A stretch of DNA of 64,000 nt from NCBI GenBank assembly GCA_007922305.1, contig ML677351.1:10135558-10199557 (forward strand), written 5' to 3'. The position numbers and the translations under genes are program-made. The notes under the pieces were generated by a model. The model had not been told where the DNA came from and made no database searches. It saw nothing but the letters and a program-made list of their open reading frames with translations. This DNA is from Dermatemys mawii (taxonomy: Eukaryota; Chordata; Testudines; Dermatemydidae). This document shows, piece after piece, positions 40,646 through 52,306 of the stretch; the stretch's first letter is position 1, and every line of letters begins with the position of its first letter.

Positions 40646-43605
40646 CAGGAATTGTCTGAGATGTGGGGGGACACCAGTGGTGCATCTGCTAGAGGTTTAA
40701 ATTAATTAATATATTGTATTTCTGCTTTTACTACTATTGTGATCTGCTTTGGTAAGCTATAGGCTGTTTACTTAAGTGTGTATTTTAAAGAGATAGCCAA
40801 AGGGCTCCTCTACCCTCTGATGGGCATTCTTGTATTGCAGTTATAATACAAATTGAAAAAAATCCCAATACAACGGGATGACAAATGTCTGAACTTGCCA
40901 GCATTTCTGTGGACATTTTTGCCCAATATTTTTTTACCAACTTGACTATGTATTAATGGGAGTAACACACTTGCATAAAGATAAAGTGCTTGAATGGCCT
41001 TTAAACGCTATTTGTTGTTGCTTTAACTACATCCTCATACCTCTTTCACAAACTTCTATTTCTCTCATCTTATTTCTAGTTTAATTCTCTTGATTTTTGC
41101 TCCTAAAGCCAGTAAGAATGCTGACAGTATTTAAATGAGATCTAGCAGAGTTTAAGAATTTGTATTTCTCTGTGAGATATACAAATATAAGGAGAAAAAA
41201 GAAAAGATCCTTCTGGGTATGTGCCATAGTAGGATAGCTTTTATTATAGAAAACAGTTTAGTCTCTAAATACAAGATGTGTTTTATTGTTCATACAGCTG
41301 TTCCACCAGATTGTCTTCATGAGTGAAGAAGGAAAGAAGGTAAGATCTAGATATTTGTAAGTGAAAACCTAGTTTAATTATTTCTTAATTAAGGGAATGT
41401 TGTTCAATTAAACCAAATTACAATGTGAGAAAATGGGATCAACTGGCTAAACAGATCAAAAAACAGCACTAAAAAGGATTTCAAGAAGATATGCCAATAA
41501 AGATAAAGTGCATTGAAGGAGATTTAAAGGGGACGTGACAGAAGATAAGTTATATCAGGTGGAAAAGTAGTCATTTTGGTTTATTGCTGTTCTGACATTA
41601 ATTATAAATGGCAAGTCAGCTGTCAGCTAAGCAATGTACTTTCCTAGAGAATGAGAGCATGCTAGCCTTCGTCTAGCACCTTGATCAGAATTTTGCTTTG
41701 GAAGATTCCCACACAAAACAGGAATGAATAAAATTAAAATAGGAGATATGCATAATCTTCTTCTAAAATGACAGCCAATCAGAACCTGAAGTTTTTTGAG
41801 GTTCTAGAAGTTTTAACTGGAGTGAGAAGTGGAGATACCAAAATACCTTCAAAAAATTCTTCTTTTGGCATTTCTGACTTAGCTAAAGCGAGGGAATACT
41901 GGACATTTTGTGAGTGAACCTATGATTTCAGCCTGATTTCTACATTAGAAAGTGCAAATGAGTTTGGATAAGCATCATGCATTTGTATGCTTTCTGATTT
42001 AAACCAGAATTCCAAACCTTCTGAGATTTGTCTTGTTACAAATGCAAGTTATTGGAGATAAACATCATAGTTACTTCAGCTACATTTAGAGGACTGATGT
42101 TTCCCATTGACTTCAGTGAGCATTCATTACTGTTTTCCACTCAGTAAGTAGCAAATTGTGGCAGCATTAGATCTGTGTGAAACATTTTCACTGAACCTTG
42201 ATCTCACTCAAATACCACAAGCCTACATTCAAAGTCAGATGTGTTGGTAAACATAGCTAAGGATATTTGAACAGCTACAAAACATGGAATCTTCTCTTGA
42301 AACCTCAAAGGATCAGCTGACTCTACTGTAGACATTTTAGAGGGACCACCTGCAACCAGGGAAAAGGAGCCAATGACTGAGTGCCCCCAAAGTAATCTAA
42401 ATTATGTTAAGGGCATCAGGGCTTGTCAGAGTTAAGGGAGTAGCTGGTAAAAGTAAGGAGGGAGCATGATCAAGATATTTGGGGGTTATCCTTGAAGAAC
42501 ATTCATCCAATTACAACCTACTTGGGCATAGTTCACTTCTAGTGACTCCAGGGGGACTGAACTGCTGGGTTCATTTTTCGAAACGATCAGAATAGTACCC
42601 TTGAGAGTTCCTACAGCTCTAGTTATCATACAGTGAAGTCTAACAAGAAGAATGCGACTGCTCTGATGAAAACTGCCGAGACGTATGCTTGGCTCAACTA
42701 ATTATTTTGCGCACGTTCACACAGACACACGCAAAATTCCTACAGCCTTGTCAGCAAAGCTTAAGTGGAAAATAGCAGTGCAGATCCCTAGTGTTCAGAA
42801 GGGGCATTTCAAACTTGATTCTAATGCAGTGTGCTGGGCAATATCTAATACAATGGTATTTTGCTCATGGCACAGGGGGCAAAGAAAGAAACAATTAGTT
42901 TTCTTCATTGTAAGGTTTTGGGAGCACTCCCCCCTGTAGGGATGACATATTAAAGTATTAAAAATTTCTATTGGTATAATACCCCCAGCTTTTTTAAAAG
43001 GAGACAGTAACTGTCACGTTTGTCATTTTAAGCAGACTACTCCAAACCTGTCAGGCCTGAAAAGAATCCATATGACCTATGGATTCACGTATATACAATT
43101 CACCTCGAAGAAGTGGAAGAGTCTGAGGGCTAGTTTTTCACTAGGGACACATATTTATGCATGGGTGTGTAACTATGCTCATTAAAAGAAGGCATATATT
43201 AGCCAGGTAAATTTAAGTCCTCAAAGGACCTGCAAATGCTTCTATTGTAACCTTGCAGCCTCTGTGATATACATGCCTATGCTCTTCCCCTTTTCAATTC
43301 TTCATGGTGATTATCAGACTGTTAACAGGTATTTCTTCTCTGAAAGATTTTTTGTACATACTATGCTGTGGATAATGTTCTCACTCTTTCTTCATATAGA
43401 TACTAAAAATCCCTTATTTGAATTGTAACTTTTCACTACTTTTGTTTTTCCGATGATTTGCCCAAACCGACTGTTTAACACACAGGGGCTGGGAGACTTA
43501 GGGTAGCTTTTTAACATTCTCTGTCTGAGTCATTCCATATCTGTGCCTTCCAACTTTCCAGCTGGAACAGCCATTCCAGTAGTACTTTGAGGAACATTCT
43601 ACCTA
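40646..43605. other. No gene seen; one splice-site-like pair
   Basis: Nearly 3 kb of AT-rich sequence with few recognisable repeats, making this one of the quieter parts of the window. At 41298-41339 a 42-base segment lies between TTATTGTTCATACAG and GTAAGATC. No homology supports it as an exon. Confidence 0.4.
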
Positions 43606-43610
43606 AGTGC

Positions 43611-43669
43611 CTGATCCAAAGCCTAAAGTCAATTAGGGAGAGACTCCACTGACTTCCCTGGGCTTTGGA
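43611..43669. mobile_element. Palindromic MITE (Chompy type)
   Basis: CTGATCCAAAGCCTAAAGTC and its counterpart CTTCCCTGGGCTTTGGAGA enclose GGAGAGACTCCACTGA. The same palindrome occurs at 54541-54607. It lies just left of the PLE insertion site. Confidence 0.5.
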
Positions 43670-43754
43670 GACCAGATTATTAAAGAAGTGACAAAGAGTC
43701 CTTTGGCACCTTAAAGACTAACTAAATTTTTTTCAGAGCATAAGCTTTCATGGG

Positions 43755-45305
43755 CTAATACCCACTTTGTCGGATGCATGCAGTGGAAGTATCCAGGGGC
43801 AGGTATAAATAGGTAGGCAAGAACCAGGTGGGAGATAACAAGGTTAGTCCAATCAGGCTGAACCAGCTTGTTATCTCTAATAAGGGAGTGTGAGGTGTTC
43901 CTCTAGCAGTTGAACTGGACGTGTGAATAGCGAGAGAAGAGAAGCTGCTTTTGTAGTTAGCTAGCCATTCAAAATCTCTATTCAGTCCCAAACTGATTGT
44001 GTCAAATTTGCAAATGAATTGCAGCTCTGCAGTCTCTCTTTGCAGTCTGGACTTGAAGCTTTTTTGCTGCAAAATGCTGACCTTTAAATCTTTTATGGTG
44101 TGTCCGGTGAGGTTGAAGTGCTCTCCTACAGGTTTTTGAATATTGCCATTCCTGATATCTGATTTGTGTCCATTTATCCTTTTTCGTAGGGACTGTCCAG
44201 TTTGGCCGATGTACATAGCAGAGGGACATTGCTGGCACATAATGGCGTATATTACATTGGTAGATGTGCAGGTGAATGAACCAGTGATGGTGTGGCTGAT
44301 CTGGTTTGGTCCTGTGATGGTGTTGCTGGTGTAGATGTGTGGGCAGAGTTGGCATCGAGGTTTATTGCATGGATTGGTTCCTGAGTTAGAGTTATTATGG
44401 CGCAGTGTGCTGTTGCTGGTGAGAATATGCTTGAGGTTGGCAGGTTGTCTGTAGGCCAGGACTGGCCTGCCTCCCAAAGCCTGTGAAAGTGAGGGATTGT
44501 TGTCCAGGATGGGTTGTAGATCACTGACGATGCGTTGGAGAGGCTTTAACTGAGGACTGTAGGTGATGGCCAGTGGTGTTCTGTTGTTTTCTTTCTTGGG
44601 CTTGTCTTGCAGCAGCAGGCTTCTGGGTACACATCTGGCTCTGTTGATCTGTGTCCTTATTTCCTTGTGCGGGTACTGTAGTTTTGAGAAAGCTTGGTGG
44701 AGATCTTGTAGGTGTTGGTCTCTGTCTGAGGGGTTGGAGCAAATACGATTGTACCTCAGTGCTTGGCTATAGACAATGGATCGTGTGGTGTGCCCGGGGT
44801 GGAAGCTGGTGGCATGAAGGTAGGCATAGCTGTCGGTAGGTTTTCGGTATAGGGTGGTGTTGATGTGGCCGTCATTAATTTGCACCGTGGTGTCCAGGAA
44901 GTGGACCTCCTGTGTAGACTGGTCCAGGCTGAGGCGGGTGGTGGGGTGGAAGCTGTTGAAATCATGGTGGAATTCTTCCAGAGTTTTTTTCCCATGGGTC
45001 CAGATGATGAAGATGTCATCAATGTAGCGTAGACAGAGGAGGGGCGTGAGTGAACGAGATTTGAGGAAGCGTTGTTCCAGGTCAGCCATAAAGATGTTGG
45101 CATACTGTGGGGCCATGCGGGTGCCCATAGCGGTGCCACTGGTCTGGAGGTATATATTGTCACCAAATTTGAAATAATTGTGTGTGAGGATAAAGTCACA
45201 GAGCTCAGCAACCACTTGTGCTGTGGCATCATCAGGGATACTGTTCCTGACAGCATGTATTCCATCTTCGTGTGGGATGTTTGTGTAGAGAGCCTCTACA
45301 TCCAC
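43755..45305 (-). CDS. PLE reverse transcriptase-GIY-YIG endonuclease, N-terminally truncated
   Basis: PLE proteins nick the target with the GIY-YIG nuclease and reverse-transcribe their RNA. This 516-codon open frame has RT palm motif A near residues 1-12 (DVEALYTNIPHEDG), motif B near 57-75 (SGTAMGTRMAPQYANIFM), motif C with the catalytic YIDD (LRYIDDIFIIW, about 92-102), then a linker with a CNKPRCQLCPH zinc-type knuckle and a GIY-YIG domain (VIYAIMCQQC, MYIGQTGQSLRKRINGHKS, then GEHFNLTGH). The usual RT finger region is missing. An upstream minus-strand piece (about 45460-45330) encodes the segment before motif A, but a 43-bp tandem duplication puts it out of frame. The downstream frame has no stops, so the copy is young. 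It is probably not functional as it stands. Confidence 0.88.
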   Translation of the reverse strand: MDVEALYTNIPHEDGIHAVRNSIPDDATAQVVAELCDFILTHNYFKFGDNIYLQTSGTAMGTRMAPQYANIFMADLEQRFLKSRSLTPLLCLRYIDDIFIIWTHGKKTLEEFHHDFNSFHPTTRLSLDQSTQEVHFLDTTVQINDGHINTTLYRKPTDSYAYLHATSFHPGHTTRSIVYSQALRYNRICSNPSDRDQHLQDLHQAFSKLQYPHKEIRTQINRARCVPRSLLLQDKPKKENNRTPLAITYSPQLKPLQRIVSDLQPILDNNPSLSQALGGRPVLAYRQPANLKHILTSNSTLRHNNSNSGTNPCNKPRCQLCPHIYTSNTITGPNQISHTITGSFTCTSTNVIYAIMCQQCPSAMYIGQTGQSLRKRINGHKSDIRNGNIQKPVGEHFNLTGHTIKDLKVSILQQKSFKSRLQRETAELQFICKFDTISLGLNRDFEWLANYKSSFSSLAIHTSSSTARGTPHTPLLEITSWFSLIGLTLLSPTWFLPTYLYLPLDTSTACIRQSGY

Positions 45306-45575
45306 TGTACTCAGATGGGATGTTTGTGTAGAGAGCCTCTACATCCATGGTGGCTAGGATGGTGTTTTCTGGAAGGTCACCAATGCATTGTAGTTTTCTC
45401 AGGAAGTCAGTGGTGTCATGGAGATAGCTGGGAGTGCTGGTGGCGTAGGGTCTGAGTACAGTGGATGTAGAGGCTCTCTACACAAACATCCCATCTGAGT
45501 ACAGTGGATGTAGAGGCTCTCTACACAAACATCCCACACGAAGATGGAATACATGCATGGCCCCACAGTATGCCA
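45259..45575. repeat. Fold-back (inverted duplication) at the PLE 5' end
   Basis: CATCTTCGTGTGGGATGTTT and AGAGAGCCTCTACATCCA (45267-45345) return as complements at about 45463-45550, with roughly 100 bp of normal RT sequence between the arms. Both arms carry the same 43-bp tandem repeat (unit ending TCTGAGTACAG). The outer arm continues with GGCCCCACAGTATGCCA, the complement of 45097-45115. This fits template switching during reverse transcription. Confidence 0.8.
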
Positions 45576-45636
45576 TGTTGTCACTTCTGCAATTCTACAC
45601 TAACACGGCTACCCCTCTGATTTCAGATTATTAAAG

Positions 45637-45870
45637 GTATTTAGATGCCAAAGATGCAGACAGATGCTTAGTGGAATTTGCAGAAGGTTGCCTAAGGTTA
45701 GGTGCCTAACTCCCATTAAAATCAATGGTAACGTGTTTAAAATCTCATCAGGTATCTATCTGCATTTTAGGGGTCCAAATACTTTTGAAAATCTGGCCAT
45801 AGATGCCTCACTAGGTAATGCAGCACCAAGAACACCCATTGAAATAAACAAAAAATAGTGCTGGGGCTCA
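45637..45870. mobile_element. Palindromic MITE remnant
   Basis: AGGTGCCTAACTCCCATTAA and AATCAATGGTAACG are the centre of a common reptile palindromic element; GGTATTTAGATGCC and CTGGCCATAGATGCC mark its two sides. Non-coding; ends approximate. Confidence 0.4.
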
Positions 45871-47534
45871 ATTTCCATCTGTTATTGGCAGCAAGTACTA
45901 CTGGTACTAGGCCACTTCATTTGACATGTAGCCATGAAATTACTGCCTACACCACACACGTAGCAGTTAAGAAACCAAGTTACAATGTGTGAAACCTTCA
46001 TTTTAAGTTTTAAGAAAAGAACTGACAAGTTAAAAACTGAGATTCCCACTAAAGTATGCTAAAAGCTGTATGTGAAACAAAAAAGTAAACAAGTGACATC
46101 ACAGCGTACATTATTTTATATTTTCAGTGGGTTATATATTCTTAAATTGCAGTTAATTAAGAGTACTGAAAAACCAAAAATCACCATGATTTTATTTCCT
46201 TCCAGCTGCAAAATGGCCTTTCACAAAAATGAAATTTGTATAAAACACATATTCATTAGCATTTAAGTTATGTAAACAGTTCATAGCACTGATAATGGCT
46301 TTAAAAACAAGTATAAGCCATATTGTTCCCTAGAGGAAAAAGATCCTGCATAACGAACAGGAAAATCCACAAGTTTCTGCTCATGGAGTTTCCTTCAGTT
46401 CCATTTGGTTGGAGGAGCCCTCCACACCTGCAGATCTCCAGCTATTCATGGAGTGCAGAGGCATGTTGGGGTACCTTCATGAAGCCACAATACTATCCAG
46501 GCCTCCCTCCTCTTCCCCCCCCCCCCCGCCATAGCAGAATAGCTGCCTAAGTAGCTCTTCTGTGCTGCTGTGGGTTCATCTAGTAGTTGTAAGACATGGA
46601 AAAATGAAGAAAAAGGGATGAGGGCTATTGCATTATTATTTTATGCTGCATTATCTCTGCAGGACTGCAGTGAGATGGCATGGAGACACAGAATAGCCAT
46701 CTACTCTGCCCTTAATTTCTCCCACATAGCAATGTTCCTTCATAACTCTGGGAGGGGTTACACAGCAAAGCATCAGGACAATAATATAATGGATCAAATG
46801 AACATTCTGTGTTTGAACTTAATAACAGTACTAACACTATAAGGTGTCAGATAATTGGTTCAACTGGAATTATTTAATCAGATATTACAAGCCAAAGATT
46901 AATACAGGACTATACAGAATAGAAACAGGAATACATGCCAGCGTGGAGAGCAGCTGGCAGCACTGGACTATTCTAACCAGCTCCCAGAGATACATCTCTT
47001 ATATACTGGTTTAGGTAAAGAAAATTTCTTTGAGGGGAAGGAGAAACTACTTTCCCCACAGATGATCCCTCTCTGTGTTTTGTTTTCAATATCTCAAGTT
47101 ATCTCATTACTTTATGGAATTTCTTTTACAGTATCTCAGTTTACATTACTGATAAACTAATGAGATTTCTAATTCTGTTATTATTACTTGCAGCTGTGAT
47201 AAGAGGCAATTCTAACAATTTAAAGATTTTTCAATGAATCATTATTTTATAAATCACAGCAAACATCTGCAATAATCAATACCTCTTATCCCAGAACATC
47301 ATTCTATTATAAGTACCCCTATCAGTTACCCTATCTTGTTCATGATAAACTTTTGTAGTAACGGGCATCTTTTGTTAGTGTTATGAATGCCATAAAATGA
47401 TTGTGATGAACTTATACAAGAACGTAGGGGTTTAAATCTCTACTAACAGTATAATTTAAACATAACATCAATAATTTAGTTTGCAAGCAATTATTTAGAA
47501 ATAGATTACTATATTTACTTGATAGGGTTGAAAT
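45871..47534. other. No gene seen
   Basis: AT-rich with a C run of 14 at about 46515-46528. The frames at 46323-46550 and 46570-46842 have no domains. Confidence 0.4.
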
Positions 47535-47940
47535 GATGATCTAATGGATTGGTCACTGACTGCACTGGGACACAAGGGAGCTGTATTCAGTTCCAAGTTC
47601 AGCCATAGATTTCCTGTATCATCTTGGACAAATCACAGGGGCAGATTTACAAAGATATACACATACCTTGTGAGATTTTCAACAGAACCAGAACAGATTA
47701 GATATCTATATCCCATTGATGTAAATGGGTTTTAGGTACTGTTGAAAATTCTACAAGGTACCTGTATCTTTAGATGACTAAATATCTTTGCAACTCCTTC
47801 CCTTAATCTGTGCTGTGTTCTCTATCCATAAAATGCAAAAAACATTTCTTTTCCTCAGAGAAGCACTGTGAAGATACAATTAGTGATTGTGATAAATTCA
47901 GCGGTGATGGTTATTCAGTATTACAAAACTCTGGCAAAGT
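47535..47940 (+). repeat. MIR-like SINE interrupted by a palindromic MITE
   Basis: GACTGCACTGGGACACAAG, TATTCAGTTCCAAGTTCAGC and TTCCTGTATCATCTTGGAC (47560-47640) are the MIR 5' half. TAATCTGTGCTGTGTTCTC, TATCCATAAAATGCAAAA and GAAGCACTGTGAAGATAC (47803-47880) are its continuation. The intervening 47642-47800 is a palindrome with GCAGATTTACAAAGATA at one end and CTAAATATCTTTGC at the other, so a MITE inserted into the MIR. Confidence 0.65.
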
Positions 47941-48624
47941 AAAGAACCCAAAAAGTGAAACTAATCAGAAATAGACCATAAAGAAAAAATAAAATACTAT
48001 TCCATCTTCATTGTCCAAACCAGATTTTATATTACAGTGAGCCAATCCCAAGTTCAGAAATGTCTCTATGCACAGCACACATATAATCTACAACATATCA
48101 TCACACCTCAACCAATAACTAAGCTCGAAATAATTTTAAATACAACAATAATTTGTCTCTTTCCCCAGTAATATTTTGTTTGTTAATATGCAAAGCGCAT
48201 GACTCACCAGTTCTGTTACCATTAGTAGTGGCAAAAATTTCTTCATTTTGTTAGCTAGCCTGCCCCTGAATTCCATCTTATTGAAATCATTGCTCGTTAT
48301 AGAAGTGAGGGAAGTAAAGTGAGTCTTTTTTTTCATGAAAATTTTTGAGCAATCTTGGGTCAAGCTCTGAACCACACTGGGCACAGATTCAGAAAAACGC
48401 AAATAGGTGTTGTAAGAAATGCACTACGTGCATTTTGTAGTGCCTGGGATTGTATTAAATACAGATATTCAAGTTCTGATTTTGATACTGACCCAAGAGT
48501 TTGACTGCTATAATCAACAGCTGATTTGATTAAGGCTTGGTATGCCATCAACTGTGTTTTTTATTTGCTCCCAGTTAGTCCCAGCAAAACTATTAAACTG
48601 GTTAATACTTGTACATTTACATTT
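47941..48624. other. No gene seen
   Basis: AT-rich sequence. Minus frames at 48136-48402 and 48360-48551 lack recognisable domains. Confidence 0.4.
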
Positions 48625-48629
48625 AACAT

Positions 48630-48710
48630 TGTTTAGAACAGATGGATGGCCATGCTAGGCCAGACCAATGGTTTATCTAGCCCAGTATGTTTTATGTTCA
48701 ACTGAAAGGT
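48630..48710 (+). repeat. Dispersed reptile repeat
   Basis: GATGGCCATGCTAGGCCAGA, CCAATGGTTTATCTAGCCCA and GTATGTTTTATG match the repeat at 12225-12420 in order. Confidence 0.5.
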
Positions 48711-51006
48711 CAGCCTCCTAGCTCTTACAATATCCCCTTTTTAAAAAATAATAATAATCCAATCAGCTACTTACATGGGGTTAAAATCACCTAACCTTGT
48801 TTCTTTAGCTAGGGATCTTACAATTTTAATATTTTGGTTTGTTTCTTTCCTCAGCTTTTCTCCTTTGCTGATGATATTATCATCTGATTCCGCAACTACT
48901 CTTTTCCCCCTTACTTTGTATCCATCCTATCTCTCTAATAAACTTTTCAGTTTCCAGAGTGACTTCATTTGGGGGCAGAATTTTCTTCATCTCCCACTAA
49001 GCCATCACCATCATCCCCTCTCTTCCACTGCCAGCTTCCTAGCTTTATAATAGTTCTTCCTGTTCCTTTGCAGCTTGGCTCTATCATCATCTGAGATTTC
49101 TTAAGCCACCTAATTCCTTTCATGTTTGGCCTACCAACTTAATTAGGCCCTCTTCAGCCTTATTAACCCTTTCCAGGCTAGTGTGGAGTGAACAACCCAT
49201 CACAATATCCAACAGATCACAAGATCAGCCAAGGATCCTCCAACCGTGACCATGACTTGTCCCATACACTGGAGGTGCTACGAAGGGCGGTTGGTATATA
49301 GTCAGAATGGCTCTTTCTCTGCCCTCTGGAGTTTTCTTGGGTCAGTGGATTCCTCAACTACCTGGCTGCATCAGCTCTGTAACCTATATATTTCTTTTTT
49401 TTTACAGGGGAATGAAGCAAAGGAGGCATATTAAGATCTGGAATCTAGACCTTGAAGTACACTTCCACATTTGATTTACAGACAACAATTAATTTACCAT
49501 CTCTGATTGTGCATCCCAGTTATGGTATCAGAAATTTGACCTTATGTTGCTGGGGTGTTTATTATGCACAACGTAATAAAATACCTGGGTATTTTTTCTG
49601 TATTAAATACCATCTTTTAGATAGCTATAGTGTATAATATAGACATCAGACCTCGTAAATTAAAGCAAAAAGGTAAAAGTTAAATTCTTTTGCATAAACA
49701 TAGCTACCAGCAGATTTGATTATTATACAGGTGCAGTGCTTTATTAGGGCTATGTTTTCTTTTTTACACTAAGGAATATGTTCAGCCTACGCTTTTTCAG
49801 CCACATAGAACTGCACATTTTGCATTTTAATACAATATATGGAACTTACTATTGTTATGCAAAATGTGTGCTTAAAGTGCCATGCTTTTATTCTAGACTG
49901 AGAAAGTAAAATGCACTGAATTTGTATAATATTTAACATAGTTAAATTTAAGAGGAGGTATGCATAGTGTAGGTAGGTGTACACGGAAAATCCCCCCCCC
50001 CCAATTACTCTCCAATCTTAAATTTAAGCATGACTAGGTCATGTAGCAGTAGCTGGAATTTTCTGAGAAGTCCTTCTGTACAGCTCTACATTGCTAGTGC
50101 TGATTGGATAGGGGAGCTGTTGGAATAGAAATCTCAAAATGAATTGGGAGAAAATGGATGCAGTAGCATAAGGGGCATTGCCCAAAGAATGTAAATAAAA
50201 CACTAGTGCCATTCATGCAGATCTGTTACCTGAAGTGTAAAACATTGAGGACAAGGAACCGTTACTTTCTTGTGTGTATAGCACCCAGAGCCCTGTAGGC
50301 ATTATATAAACAGACTGATTAATTAACTGGCAGATATAATGTATCTGGACTTTCCAAAAGCCATTGACTAAGGTCTGGTCTGCTTGAGAAGAGCAAATCT
50401 TGCATCTGAACAAGGAAATGGGAAGGATGGGTAATAAGAAACATTACAAGCGGGGGTCAGACAGGAAAACTTGCTTTTTCTGTATCCAAAACCAGGAAAC
50501 GATCAGGCTCTGACTATATTCGGCAAGAAAGACAAGAGGGGAGCAAAATAAGGAAATGTCAGAAGTAAGAAATATCTGGTTAGGTTGGGAGGGTAGAAAA
50601 GGTCAAAGGTCCTAAATTTCCATTGTCTTGAATCTTGGGTAGTCATTTACACTTGTAGAAAGTTGAATCACTTTCTACCATACTGATTAAGTAGCATTGT
50701 ATACCCATTTTGCATGTGCCATTACAACAGTGGAAAACCAGATATAATGTAGGGAAAAGGAAAAAATAGAAGGAGAGAAAATAGACCTAAAACAAAACAA
50801 GGATACATTTGGATACACTTCAGACCACTATAGCATCAAAGTAGTCTGTCTTTAATTTAACAGGGACTGCTGCCTAACTTTTGGAATACATATATATATA
50901 TGTATTCATGTACCTACACTCTGTTATGGATTCTTTGTCTTTAAGGAATATCTGCACTGTGATAGTGGTAGGAGTCTGATTAATTGATAGGGATTCCCAC
51001 CTTTAT
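48711..51006. other. No gene seen
   Basis: Contains a C run (49992-50001) and (AT)n near 50888-50902. A strong acceptor-like TTCTTTTTTTTTACAG at 49407 precedes a short frame that stops quickly. No supported gene. Confidence 0.4.
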
Positions 51007-51011
51007 GATAC

Positions 51012-51592
51012 TGTAGTGAGGCAGTTACCCCGCTCTTGTGAAAGACTGATTGGGGAAGCAGCCACAGCTGGGGACATGCCCCAATCAGGCCACATGGCCC
51101 TGTTATAAGGGTTCAGGGAGGCACTGGGTCAGTCTTTCTCTAGATGTGGAGAGAGAAGGACCTGGTTGCCTTGGAGAAAAGGGTACCTGGAGTGGAGTAG
51201 GGAAAGGCCAGAGGAGCTGGGGAGCTCCAGCCAGGCAACTTCCCTATGAAGGTACTGGGAATGGGAGGTGCAACCCAGAAATAGGCTAGGCCAATGATGA
51301 GTGGCCATGACAGACTGCAGTTTGCCTCAGTGAGTGGGAACTAGATGATGACTTGCAGTAGCCACTGAGGCAAGGTGGGTTAGAGGGTTGGGGGTTCCCC
51401 TGGGAGGGGAGACCCAGAGTGGGGAACTGCAGAGGGCAGAACCTGAGGGAAGGGGCACTGGGGTCTGGGAGGGACATGGGGGGCCTGAGGCAAGCAAGAC
51501 ATCAGCCAGCAGAGGGCTCTCTGGAGGCTGAAGAGCTAATTCTCAAGATGACAGCAGGAGGTACCGCACTGATGAGTCTTTGCTTTGCTACA
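51012..51592 (+). mobile_element. Solo LTR with near-perfect 5-bp target duplication
   Basis: Starts TGTAGTGAGGCAGTTACC and ends CTTTGCTTTGCTACA. The flanks are GATAC (51007-51011) and GATAT (51593-51597). Plus orientation is suggested by a TTATAAGGG box near 51101. Purine-rich GGGAGGGG stretches occupy its 3' half. No internal region remains. Different family from 7265-7920 and 36994-37460. Confidence 0.75.
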
Positions 51593-51597
51593 GATAT

Positions 51598-52294
51598 ATT
51601 ATGACAACACATTATATCCATACGTTAGACCACATCTGGTAAAACATTAAAAGTACAGACTTGTATAGCAGGTGTTCAAAAATACACAGATTGTTTTTGG
51701 TGTTTTGCCTCCCTTGCTTGCAATGCACCTTGTAACTGTGGCAAAGCAACACCACAGTTTGCAATACTAATATTATATATATGGCAAACTTTTCAGACTG
51801 AACAAAGATCATGTTTTTACAGATTTTTATTTTACCACAACTTCTGCTGATTTCATAGCCTCTAGAAATTTCTAACAACTGAAACAGTACAGTTCATAGT
51901 TGCAGAAAAGTGTGAAATGTTTTTTCACAGCACTTCACTCTGTACATTTGGACTCTTTCACTCAGCTCTGATATGCACTTGGATGGTCCAAGCTATGAAT
52001 CTACACAGCCAATTTCCGCCCTTGATACAGTTCTTATTTTTTTATTAATTTTCATAAATTTAATGTCTTGCACTCAGAGACATGATGCACCAAAGATTGC
52101 AATTGCAAGAAATTTGAGCAGTTATTAATTCTAGCCCCATTGCTTTTTGGGTTACAATTTCTCTGGAACCTCAAAAGAGTAAATTAAAGGAAGAAAAGTA
52201 AATTGTTGAAGCAGTGCATACAGATGTAACTTTAGGACTAACATTAACAAATAGAGTTTGAAAATTTACTACAAAGTGTCCACGTAATACTAAC
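51598..52294. other. No gene seen
   Basis: AT-rich sequence between the LTR and the second PLE copy. Confidence 0.45.
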
Positions 52295-52306
52295 AAACTT
52301 TAGGAT

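Larger units (their letters stand above)
43686..45623 (-). mobile_element. Penelope-like element (PLE) with perfect 13-bp target duplication
   Basis: CAGATTATTAAAG at 43673-43685 and 45624-45636 defines a 1938-bp insertion. On the minus strand it begins ATCAGAGGGGTAGCC and ends GGACTCTTTGTCACTTCT; these two ends are partly inverted copies of each other, as PLE ends often are. The body encodes the reverse transcriptase core and GIY-YIG endonuclease (43755-45305). It is shorter than a full-length PLE: the RT N-terminal part is missing, and a fold-back rearrangement occupies the 5' end (45259-45575). Confidence 0.93.

Noticed and set aside
49390..49434. Strong acceptor-like TTCTTTTTTTTTACAG with a short downstream frame
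   Set aside because: The frame ends after about nine codons and there is no polyadenylation or conservation evidence.
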